In this document: one piece after another, positions 1 to 5,917 of the stretch
Position numbering within the stretch: position 1 is the stretch's first letter
How the letters are laid out: every line of letters begins with the position of its first letter
Position numbers and translations under genes: made by a program
Source of the DNA: Gemmatimonadota bacterium
Lineage (GTDB): Bacteria; Gemmatimonadota; Gemmatimonadetes; Gemmatimonadales; Gemmatimonadaceae
Assembly: GCA_016712265.1 (NCBI GenBank)
Contig: JADJRJ010000025.1
Coordinates: 1-6,245 of the forward strand
DNA: 6,245 nucleotides
Direction: 5' to 3'
The notes under the pieces: model-generated
The model's input: the letters and a program-made list of their open reading frames with translations, nothing else
The model's database searches: none
Told to the model about the DNA's origin: nothing

Positions 1-30
1 CGGGTGGCCAGTATCTGGAGTCGCACGTGA
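1..30 (+). CDS. Possible C-terminal tail of an upstream gene (partial)
   Basis: Frame 1 is open from the left edge and ends at TGA 28-30, giving only nine residues (RVASIWSRT). The sole reason to list it is that this TGA would overlap a GTG start at 27 as GTGA, the same overlap style used at the following gene junctions. No function can be read from nine residues. If the gene ending at 314 actually begins outside the window in frame 3, this entry is not a gene. Confidence 0.25.
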   Translation, partial: RVASIWSRT

Positions 31-314
31 TCGCGGCGGTCGAGGCCGACGCGAAGGTGCATGCCCAGATCATCCAGGCCGTCGGCGTGACTGTTTTGCC
101 GGACGACGTGACGGTCGCGCTGAAAGACGTGCCGTCCGGCAAGCGTGCCGAGGTCGATGCCAAGGTGGCAGCGCTCAAGATCGACACGCGCGATGTGACC
201 GATGACACGCCGGTGAAGGTGGTGCTCGATCGGATGGGGGCGGCACTCAAGCCGGGGTTTGACCTGGCGCGGTTGCAGCCTGCTGCGATCGAGGTCTCGC
301 GAGGCGTTCGCTGA
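27..314 (+). CDS. Small unrecognised phage protein, 95 residues, possibly the C-terminal part of a longer one
   Basis: The ORF ends at TGA 312-314. GTG at 27 has GGAG at 17-20 six bases upstream and would overlap a frame-1 stop as GTGA, so it is a credible start. However, frame 3 stays open to the left edge (adding GGQYLESH), so the gene may be longer and truncated by the window. The product starts with a likely amphipathic helix (AAVEADAKVHAQIIQAVG) and is rich in Val, Asp and Lys. It has no signal peptide, membrane segment or Cys. I do not recognise the family. Its stop shares one base with the ATG of the next gene (TGATG), which places it in the same phage structural operon. A structural or assembly role is inferred from position only. 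Confidence 0.6.
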   Translation: MIAAVEADAKVHAQIIQAVGVTVLPDDVTVALKDVPSGKRAEVDAKVAALKIDTRDVTDDTPVKVVLDRMGAALKPGFDLARLQPAAIEVSRGVR

Positions 315-1411
315 TGGCGTTTCTTTCCGACACCTTTACCGAAGCCAGCGACACCGCGCTAGGTTCGCACACGCCGGACGTCGGCGGCACGTGGACCGTA
401 TTTTCTGCTGGCGGGATGACGGTAGCGGCGTCAGAGGATCGGGTGCGCGGCGACTCGTCGTCATCGAGCGGCGCGGCGTACAACAGCGCGTCTCCGGCGT
501 CCGATGAGTACGACGTCGAGGCCATCGTGCGCCGGACCACCAGCGACTCCAATCCGCTGGGCGGCATCTATGTGCGCTATGACACCGCCGGGCCGCACTA
601 CGTGCAGATGTACATGTCGCAGCCGGACTCGCTGCTTGTCATGCAAGAGGTCCAAAGCGGCGCTGTATCCGAGTCCAGCACCTACGCCAAGACCTGGACG
701 GCGGACCAGAACTACACGTTCAAAATCGAAGCGCGCAACGGCAGCAACGGCGTAAAGGGTTACCTGGACGGCACGCAACGCGTGCAGATCACGTGGTCCG
801 GTGGCAGTACGCCGGGCAAGGCTGGGGTTCGGGCCCGTCTTTATGGCCGTGTCGATTCCCTGGTCGCCACGGACTACGTTACGGCGGTCGACCTCACCAT
901 CGCCGATGCCGCACATGCCCACTCGGCCGACAACCTTGCCCTGACGCAGACGCACGTGCTGGCCGTGGCGGACGCCACCAACGCTCACAGCGCCGACCAG
1001 GTTGGGCTGACCACCGCCACGGCGCTGGCGATCGCCGATGCGCTGCATGCCCACGGGTCCGACAACCTCACCTTGACGCAGACGCACGTGCTGGCGATCC
1101 AGGAGGCTGTCCATGCGCATGCGGCGGATCAGATCACCCTGTCGGTGGGCGGCACCGACCTGGTCATTGCCGATGCGCTGCACGCGCACGACGTGGATCA
1201 CCTGGCGCTCACGCAGACGCACGTCCTGGTCGTGTCGGACGCGCTGCACGCGCACCTGGCCGACGTGCTGTCGCTATCCATCCCCGGCGCGCTGGTCACC
1301 GACTCCGATCGCGTGCTGGTCGTGCGCGGTGAGGGCCGGACGCTCGTCATCCTGCGCGAATCGCGCGTGCTCACCGTGCCCCTGGAGGCCCGGTCCCTGA
1401 GGGTGCATTGA
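314..1411 (+). CDS. Fibre- or spike-like phage structural protein: lectin-like N-terminus plus HAHxxD repeats
   Basis: The product has 365 residues. ATG 314 overlaps the previous TGA by one base and has GAGG at 301-304. Residues 1 to about 190 look like a LamG/concanavalin-type beta sandwich: an opening DTFTEASDTALGSHTPDVGG, a GGIYVRYD strand, FKIEARNG, GYLDGTQR and closing GVRARLYG. Residues 194-326 hold six repeats of about 22 residues centred on IADALHAHxxDxLxLTQTHV. Residues 333-365 hold 9-residue repeats (RVLVVRGEG, RTLVILRES, RVLTVPLEA, RSLRVH). No signal peptide or membrane segment is seen, as usual for phage virion proteins. Lectin-like folds with beta-repeat stalks are typical of phage receptor-binding or decoration proteins, so a virion fibre, spike or capsid appendage is inferred. 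I recall similar ADALHAH-repeat proteins from prophages but know of no defined function. An enzyme is unlikely, as no catalytic motif is seen. Confidence 0.8.
   Translation: MAFLSDTFTEASDTALGSHTPDVGGTWTVFSAGGMTVAASEDRVRGDSSSSSGAAYNSASPASDEYDVEAIVRRTTSDSNPLGGIYVRYDTAGPHYVQMYMSQPDSLLVMQEVQSGAVSESSTYAKTWTADQNYTFKIEARNGSNGVKGYLDGTQRVQITWSGGSTPGKAGVRARLYGRVDSLVATDYVTAVDLTIADAAHAHSADNLALTQTHVLAVADATNAHSADQVGLTTATALAIADALHAHGSDNLTLTQTHVLAIQEAVHAHAADQITLSVGGTDLVIADALHAHDVDHLALTQTHVLVVSDALHAHLADVLSLSIPGALVTDSDRVLVVRGEGRTLVILRESRVLTVPLEARSLRVH
893..1291 (+). repeat. Six tandem 66-69-base coding repeats (HAHxxD motif)
   Basis: Within the fibre-like gene the repeats start at residues 194, 216, 238, 260, 283 and 305. 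The histidine motifs read HAHSAD, NAHSAD, HAHGSD, HAHAAD, HAHDVD and HAHLAD. Repeats 1, 3 and 5 all end in LTQTHV, while 2, 4 and 6 end differently (LTTATA, LSVGGTD, LSIPGA). The array is therefore better read as three copies of a two-part unit of about 44 residues (132-135 bases). At DNA level the odd repeats share a near-identical block, acgcagacgcacgt. Confidence 0.85.
1310..1408 (+). repeat. 27-base coding repeats at the fibre-like protein C-terminus
   Basis: Residues 333-365 read as four consecutive units beginning with Arg: RVLVVRGEG, RTLVILRES, RVLTVPLEA and a short RSLRVH. Alternating hydrophobic residues inside each unit suggest short beta strands, as in a beta-solenoid or a trimer-closing tip. 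That structure is inferred from the pattern, not shown. Confidence 0.6.
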
Positions 1412-1644
1412 TGGACACCATTGAACTGGAAATCACCGAGACCGCGCTGATCGGCCGGAATCGGTACACGCAGGGCGAGCGCCGGCGGTTCAGCACGCCG
1501 GCCGAACTGATGGACGCCGGCGTCCTGCTGGCCAACGGCTGGGCGCGGGATCCGGTGACGGGTGTCGTGGCTGACAATCCGGCCGGTCCGCACGAGCTCC
1601 AAATCCAGTCCACCGATCACGGACACGAGGCCCAGACGCTATGA
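1411..1644 (+). CDS. Small conserved-looking phage protein, 77 residues
   Basis: I chose ATG 1411 over the TTG three bases earlier because the ATG overlaps the preceding TGA by one base and has GAGGG at 1399-1403 with a seven-base spacer. The product begins MDTIELEITETALIGRNRY, followed by QGERRRF and a helical stretch ending LLANGWARDP, then a polar tail. It has no Cys, no membrane segment and no signal peptide. I do not recognise a named family. Its stop TGA 1642-1644 overlaps the next ATG (ATGA). Its position between a fibre-like gene and the head genes suggests a small virion or assembly factor, by context only. Confidence 0.75.
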   Translation: MDTIELEITETALIGRNRYTQGERRRFSTPAELMDAGVLLANGWARDPVTGVVADNPAGPHELQIQSTDHGHEAQTL

Positions 1645-2009
1645 GCAAGGCAGTCCACGACGACGTGCTGGACGGCGCGCACGACATCATCCGCAGCAAC
1701 GCCACCACCATGATCGCGTGCTCGGCGCAGCCGACATCGCGCACCGAGGCGGTCAGCACCTACGCCCTGGCGGACGTGGCGATGAGCTCGTCGGACTTCA
1801 CCAAGGCCAACGGCGACGTCAGTGGCCGGAAGGTCACCGTGGGCGCCAAGACCGGCGTCACCGTCGACACCTCCGGCACTGCCAACCACGTCGCCATCGT
1901 GGACGGTACGCGGCTGCTGTACGTGACCACCTGCACCTCGCAGGCGTTGACCGGCGGCAACACGGTCAACTTCCCCGCTTGGGACATCGAGATCGCCGAC
2001 CCGACGTAA
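1641..2009 (+). CDS. Small phage structural-type protein, 122 residues, unnamed family
   Basis: ATG 1641 sits in an ATGA overlap with the previous stop, and an ACGAGG stretch at 1625-1630 can serve as ribosome binding site. The N-terminal 25 residues look helical (KAVHDDVLDGAHDIIRSN); the rest is Thr/Val/Gly rich and probably beta, including VSGRKVTVGAKTGVTVDTSG, HVAIVDGTRLLYVTTC and a closing FPAWDIEIADPT. From memory, very similar proteins occur in proteobacterial prophages as hypothetical proteins next to the adaptor-like gene that follows. The ACSAQP segment and Ala/Ser/Thr bias suit a virion component. There is no enzyme motif. TAA 2007-2009 shares one base with the next ATG. Confidence 0.78.
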   Translation: MSKAVHDDVLDGAHDIIRSNATTMIACSAQPTSRTEAVSTYALADVAMSSSDFTKANGDVSGRKVTVGAKTGVTVDTSGTANHVAIVDGTRLLYVTTCTSQALTGGNTVNFPAWDIEIADPT

Positions 2010-2340
2010 TGAGCGCGTTTCAGCGGGACACCTCCGGTGACTACATCACGAAGGATCCGGACGCTGTCCTCGACTACTCCATCGCCTGGGACGAGTGGCT
2101 CGATGGAGACACCATCGCCTCGGCGACCTGGACCGGCCCGTCGGCCTCACCAGGGGCAGCGACAGTGTGAACGACGCGGCGGTGGTCCTGGATGGCGTGC
2201 TGCGGCCCGCGGCCAGCGTGTCGACCTGCTGGATCAGTGGCGGCACGAACAACACCACGTACACGGTGAGCTGCCGCGTCGTGACGGCCGGTGGCCGGAC
2301 CGACGACCGGTCGTTCCGCATCCTTGTGGGGACGAAATGA
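2009..2340 (+). pseudogene. Frameshifted small phage protein, fibre-tail adaptor-like
   Basis: ATG 2009 (overlapping TAA 2007-2009) opens a frame ending at TGA 2168-2170 after 53 residues. Its first part, including KDPDAVLDYSIAWDEWLDGD and ATWTGPS, belongs to a small phage family that normally continues with GLT, then SDS, then SGGT and VVTAGGRTDDRSF. That continuation is present one frame over, from GGC 2143 to TGA 2338-2340, including WISGGTNNTTYTV and VTAGGRTDDRSFRI. Joining TCG 2141-2143 to GGC 2143-2145 restores an open 110-residue protein, as if one G were missing from the short G run at 2143-2144. The restored stop overlaps the portal start (ATGA), which supports this as the ancestral frame. 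I recall this family being named phage fibre-tail adaptor; that name is from memory and unverified. No classical slippery heptamer is seen. Confidence 0.78.
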
Positions 2341-3655
2341 AACTGCTCGACCAGCTGCGCGGCCTGTTCGCCCCGCGTGCCGAAGAACGTGCCGACGACG
2401 ACGATGCCGAGTTCGTGTGGCCGGGCCGCATGCCGAACGCCTCTGGCGTCACCTTGCAGGGCGACAACGCGTACACCTTGTCGGCCGTCTGGGGCTGCGT
2501 GCGCGTGATTGCCGAGGCGCTGGCCAGCCTGCCGGTGCAGGTCATCGAGCGCTCTGGCGATTCGCGCCGGGTGGTCGAGACTCACCCGGTTCACTGGCTG
2601 CTGAACACCTCGCCGGACGATGAAATCACCGCCCAGGCCCTTCGTGAGCGCTCCTACGGCCCACGCCCTGCTGCGAGGCAACGGATACGCCGCGATCCAG
2701 CGCGAGCTCAACGGGCAACCCTACGCGTTGCACCTGTGCAAGCCCGATCGCGTCCGGGTGGAGCGGACGGACCGTGGCGAGCTGGTGTATCGCGTACGCG
2801 ACGACAACGGCGACGAGGACACGGTGCCGGCACGCGACATGTTCCACCTCCGAGGCCTCGGCTACGACGGCATCGTCGGCTACAGCGTGTTGCACCTGGC
2901 GCGGCAGTCGCTGGGCCTGTCCTCCGCACTGGAGACGTTCGGTGCCGGCTATTTCGGCAACGGCACCCACCCCTCCGGCGTGCTGTCCACCGACCAGGCG
3001 CGGGCGCGACCAGGTCGAGCAGCTGCGGGCTGAGTGGGAGAAAGTCCACAAGGGTGGGCGGAAGGCCAACAAGACGGCGATCCTCGGCGGCAACCTCAAG
3101 TGGCAGCCGCTCACCGTTGCGCCGGAGGACGCCCAGTTCCTGGAGTCTCGGCGCTTCCAGGTCTTGGAGATCTGCCGCTGGTTCCGCGTCCCGCCGCACA
3201 TGCTGGCCGAGCTCGAGCGCGCCACCCACACGAACGTCGAGCAAATGTCCATCGAGTTCGTGCAGAACTGCCTGCTGCCCTGGGTGCGGCGGTTCGAGGC
3301 CGAGGCGAACATGAAGCTGCTCGGCCGCAACCAGCGCGGCCGGCTCACCGTGCGCTTCAACCTGGCCGGCCTGCTGCGCGGCGATCTCAAGAGCCGGTAT
3401 GAGGCCTACCAGATCGGCCGGCGCGCTGGTTGGCTGTCGGTCAATGATGTGCGACGCCTCGAGGACATGAATCCCGTGCCAGGCGGCGACGACTATCACG
3501 TCGAGTCGAACCTCCCTCTTGAGCTGCTGCGCGAGAAGCAAGAGAAGGAAATCGAAAAGCTCGATCGTCCCGACCCGGCGCCGGCCGTGGCGCCCGCGCC
3601 TGGCAACGACCCGCCGCCGGACGACACCGATCCGGACAACCGCCTGGTCGACTAG
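2337..3655 (+). pseudogene. HK97-family phage portal protein, broken by two +1 frameshifts
   Basis: The portal forms the dodecameric ring at one capsid vertex through which DNA is packaged and the tail is attached. ATG 2337 lies in an ATGA overlap with the upstream stop, with GGGGA at 2328-2332. The protein is split over three frames: residues 1-106 from 2337-2654 (MKLLDQLRGLFAP, then AVWGCVRVIAEALASLPVQV and HPVHWLLNTSPDDE), about 117 residues from 2656-3006 (HALLRGNGYAAIQREL, PARDMFHLRG, GVLSTDQ), and 215 residues from 3008 to TAG 3653-3655 (ILGGNLKWQPL, CRWFRVPPHML, SVNDVRRLEDMNPVPGGDDY). Repaired length is about 438 residues, normal for HK97 portals, with no internal stop. The C-terminus is a Pro/Asp-rich tail. 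The protease follows after 34 bases. Whether the breaks are real or sequencing errors cannot be decided here. Confidence 0.93.
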
Positions 3656-3679
3656 GCCGCCCGACTCAAGCTCATCAAC

Positions 3680-3684
3680 GGAGG
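3680..3684 (+). promoter_or_regulatory. Ribosome binding site of the prohead protease
   Basis: GGAGG lies five bases before ATG 3690 in the 34-base gap after the portal stop. It fixes the protease start, since the same frame is open well upstream of this ATG, inside the portal gene. Confidence 0.75.
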
Positions 3685-3689
3685 CACTC

Positions 3690-4383
3690 ATGCCTAACTT
3701 CCGGATCCGCGCCGCGGGCAAGAAAACCGCCGAGATCTACCTCTATGACGTCATCGGCCAGGACTGGTGGGGCGGGATCACAGCGAAGGACTTTGCCGAG
3801 GCGCTCAAGTCGGCCGGCGACATCGACACCATCAAGCTGCGCGTGAACTCGCCCGGCGGCGATGTGTTCGACGGCTTCGCCATCTACAACCAGCTGGCGC
3901 GGCATTCCGCGCGGGTCGAGGTCGACGTCGACGGAGAGGCGGCGAGCATCGCCTCGATCATCATCATGGCCGCCGACGAGGATCCGGGTGGCGGACAACG
4001 CCATGATCACGATTCACGACCCGTGGTCCTTCGCCGTCGGGAGTGCTGACGCGCTGCGCGACAAGGCCGTGCTGCTCGACCAGGTCAAAGGCTCGCTGCT
4101 GCGGACCTACGCCGCGCGGACGGGCCAGACCGAGGACACCCTGTCGGAGTGGATGAGCGCCGAGACCTGGTTCGATGCCGCCCAGGCCAAACAGAACGGC
4201 TTCGCCGACGCCGTCACCGAACCGGTCCGCATGGCGGCCAGTGCACGCGGCACCGTGCCCTGGATCCGCCACATGCCCGGCGCCAGACGCCATCAGCGCC
4301 CAACGTCGCACTTCGTCGCCAGCCGGTCGGCCATGGCCGCCGCAAAAGATCTCCGATCTGGGCCGCCGGGTGCGGGCCCCTGA
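3690..4383 (+). pseudogene. ClpP-class phage prohead protease, one frameshift
   Basis: This is a serine protease of the ClpP/crotonase fold, used in HK97-type phages to cleave the scaffolding region of the capsid protein inside the prohead. Residues 1-97 are in frame from 3690 to 3980: TIKLRVNSPGGDVFDG carries the SPGG oxyanion-type motif, and GEAASIAS carries the likely nucleophile Ser86. Frame 0 then goes astray and stops at 4049. The frame from 3982 continues the family exactly with IRVADNAMITIHDPW, putting the catalytic His at about residue 109, 23 residues after the Ser (25 in E. coli ClpP). MSAETWFDAAQAKQNGFADAV follows, where the family's third active-site residue is expected. One extra G in the GG at 3980-3981 explains the break. 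Repaired length is about 230 residues, ending at TGA 4381-4383. The last 45 or so residues look unlike a usual tail, so a further indel there is possible. Confidence 0.92.
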
Positions 4384-4413
4384 CATGAAACGGCAACCAC
4401 GTTGCACCGTGAG

Positions 4414-4436
4414 CCGGCCTCGAGCCGGTTTTTTTT
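4414..4436 (+). terminator. Rho-independent terminator-like hairpin between protease and capsid genes
   Basis: CCGGC 4414-4418 and GCCGG 4424-4428 form a five-base-pair GC stem around a CTCGA loop. The stem can be extended by the flanking GAG against the first T residues. Eight T residues follow at 4429-4436. It lies in the 72-base gap between the protease stop (4383) and the capsid ATG (4456), only seven bases before the capsid Shine-Dalgarno region. No convincing promoter is visible between it and the capsid gene, so it probably attenuates rather than fully ends transcription, or is bypassed by phage antitermination; that is inference. Confidence 0.7.
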
Positions 4437-4442
4437 CGACCA

Positions 4443-4448
4443 AAGGAG
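4443..4448 (+). promoter_or_regulatory. Ribosome binding site of the major capsid gene
   Basis: AAGGAG, seven bases before ATG 4456, is the strongest Shine-Dalgarno match in the window. This fits the high expression needed for a capsid protein. It follows directly after the T run of the terminator-like hairpin. Confidence 0.75.
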
Positions 4449-4455
4449 CTGAAGC

Positions 4456-5859
4456 ATGACCATTGCTGAATTGAAGGCCAGGCTCGCGGACCTGCACGAA
4501 ACCGCGAAAGCCATCCAGGCGCAGGCCGACGCCGAAAAGCGCGACCTCACCGACGACGAGAGCGCGCGCATCGAGGCGATCTTCGCCGAGTTCGACTCGG
4601 TCGAGGCCGACATCAAGCGCCGCGAGCGCATGGAAGCGCAGTCCAACCGGCTGACCGAACCCGGTCCGCGCCCCACGGCGCCGACGGCGCCGACCACCGT
4701 GCCGGATCCGGAACCGGTGCCCCAGGCCGGCAACCGCCAACGCGGCAGCGACGGTCTGCAGCACACCACGCTGCGCCCGCAGCACGAGCGCCAGCGGTGG
4801 GGTGGCAGAACCTTCGGCGACTTCGCCAAGGCCGTTCTGCGTGCCTCTCGTGGCCAGGACGTGGATGACCGCCTGCGCAACGCCAGCCTGAGCACTTACG
4901 GCAGCGAAGACGTGGGCGCCGATGGCGGCTTTGCAGTGCCTCCGGAATGGCGCGGCCAGATCATGACCATGGTCAACGGCGAGGACTCGCTGCTGTCCCG
5001 CACCGACATGCAGCCGATTTCTGGCAACAGCATCGTTTTCCCGGTGGACGAGACCACGCCGTGGCAATCGACCGGCGGCATCCAGACCTACTGGGGCAAG
5101 GAAGCGGCCGCTCAGACGCAGAGCAAGGTAAGCCTTCAGCCCCTGTCGCTGCGCCTGGACAAGCTCACGTGCCTGGTGCCGGTCACCGACGAGCTGCTCG
5201 AGGACGCCCCGGCCATGGCCACCTACGTGCCGAGCAAGGCCGGCCAGAAGCTCAACTTCAAGGTCAACGACGCCATCATCAACGGCGACGGCGCCGGCAT
5301 GCCGCTGGGTCTGGTGAATGCACCCTGCAAGGTCACCGTCAGCAAGGAAGGCAGCCAGGCCGCCGACACGCTGGTGGCGCAGAACATCCTGAAGATGTAT
5401 GCGCGCATGCCGGCGGCCAACCGCGCCCGGGCGGTGTGGCTCATCAACCAGGACGTCGAGCCCCAGCTGCTCAACCTGAACATCACGTTCCGCGACATCG
5501 TGGGATCCGCTGGTATTGCGGCCGGCGCGGCGGCGTACCTGCCCCCTGGCGGACTGTCCGGCTCGCCCTACGCCACGCTGATGGGCCGGCCGATCCTGCC
5601 GACGGAAGCGTGCGGCACCGTGGGCGATCTGGGCGACATCGTGTTCGTCGACCTGGGCGCCTACCTCACCGCAGTGAAGAGCGGCGGCAACGGCCTGGGC
5701 ATCAAGTCCGATGTGTCCATGCACCTGTGGTTCGACCAGGGTGCGACCGCCTTCCGCTTCACGATGCGCATGGCCGGCCGGCCGTGGTTGAGCGCGCCGA
5801 TCGCGCGGAAGAACGGCAGCAACACCCTGTCCCCCGTTGTCGTCCTCGAGGCGCGCTGA
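4456..5859 (+). CDS. Major capsid protein, HK97 fold, with N-terminal delta domain
   Basis: This intact 467-residue gene is the main structural subunit of the icosahedral head. Residues 1 to about 65 are a charged coiled coil (IAELKARLADLHETAKAIQA) typical of the HK97 delta scaffolding domain. Residues 66-95 are a Pro/Thr-rich linker. The core begins around residue 115-160 with WGGRTFGDFAKAVLRA and the family hallmark GADGGFAVPPEW. Further marks are the E-loop region near 195-235, VPVTDELLEDAPAMATYV, the INGDGAGMPLGL turn (275-286), LMGRPILPTEACG (375-387), FVDLGAYL, and the C-terminal AFRFTMRMAGRPW. By analogy with HK97, the upstream protease would cut off the delta domain and linker, somewhere near residues 95-145; no exact site can be named. 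The frame is unbroken, unlike the three genes before it. Length is slightly above the usual 385-430 residues because of the linker. Confidence 0.96.
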   Translation: MTIAELKARLADLHETAKAIQAQADAEKRDLTDDESARIEAIFAEFDSVEADIKRRERMEAQSNRLTEPGPRPTAPTAPTTVPDPEPVPQAGNRQRGSDGLQHTTLRPQHERQRWGGRTFGDFAKAVLRASRGQDVDDRLRNASLSTYGSEDVGADGGFAVPPEWRGQIMTMVNGEDSLLSRTDMQPISGNSIVFPVDETTPWQSTGGIQTYWGKEAAAQTQSKVSLQPLSLRLDKLTCLVPVTDELLEDAPAMATYVPSKAGQKLNFKVNDAIINGDGAGMPLGLVNAPCKVTVSKEGSQAADTLVAQNILKMYARMPAANRARAVWLINQDVEPQLLNLNITFRDIVGSAGIAAGAAAYLPPGGLSGSPYATLMGRPILPTEACGTVGDLGDIVFVDLGAYLTAVKSGGNGLGIKSDVSMHLWFDQGATAFRFTMRMAGRPWLSAPIARKNGSNTLSPVVVLEAR

Positions 5860-5870
5860 CCCACGCTCAC

Positions 5871-5888
5871 GGGCCGCGCGAGCGGCCC
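5871..5888 (+). other. GC-rich hairpin with GCGA tetraloop after the capsid gene
   Basis: GGGCCGC 5871-5877 pairs perfectly with GCGGCCC 5882-5888 around GCGA, a GNRA-type loop. It sits in the 58-base gap between the capsid stop (5859) and the next ATG (5918). The following bases (TTGCGACTCTCT) are only moderately T-rich, so it is a weak terminator at best. Protection of the capsid mRNA 3' end or partial attenuation are reasonable alternatives. Confidence 0.6.
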
Positions 5889-5917
5889 TTGCGACTCTCT
5901 CATAGGAGCAAGGAAAC

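Noticed and set aside
461..1255. A 264-codon - strand open frame opposite the fibre-like gene
   Set aside because: Its repeats are simply the complement of the HAHxxD repeats; the + strand gene has a Shine-Dalgarno site, overlap junctions and a recognisable domain pattern.
893..1291. Regular repeats as a possible CRISPR array
   Set aside because: The repeats are contiguous, in frame and diverged at codon level inside one open reading frame, with no unique spacers between identical repeats.
2141..2147. Programmed -1 ribosomal frameshift in the adaptor-like gene
   Set aside because: No X-XXY-YYZ slippery heptamer or obvious downstream pseudoknot is seen, and +1-type breaks in the next two genes make a shared sequence-quality cause more likely.
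1562..2170. A 202-codon + strand frame read as one long gene
   Set aside because: Only its last 53 codons (from ATG 2009) are real; the earlier part is an Arg/His-rich out-of-frame reading of the 122-residue gene.
2708..3721. A 337-codon - strand open frame across the portal and protease start
   Set aside because: It lies opposite well-supported portal sequence and runs over the portal-protease gap; its composition is that of a shadow frame.
4402..4407. TTGCAC as a possible -35 box for a capsid promoter
   Set aside because: It matches only three of six consensus bases and has no -10 partner at the right distance; it also lies before the terminator-like hairpin.
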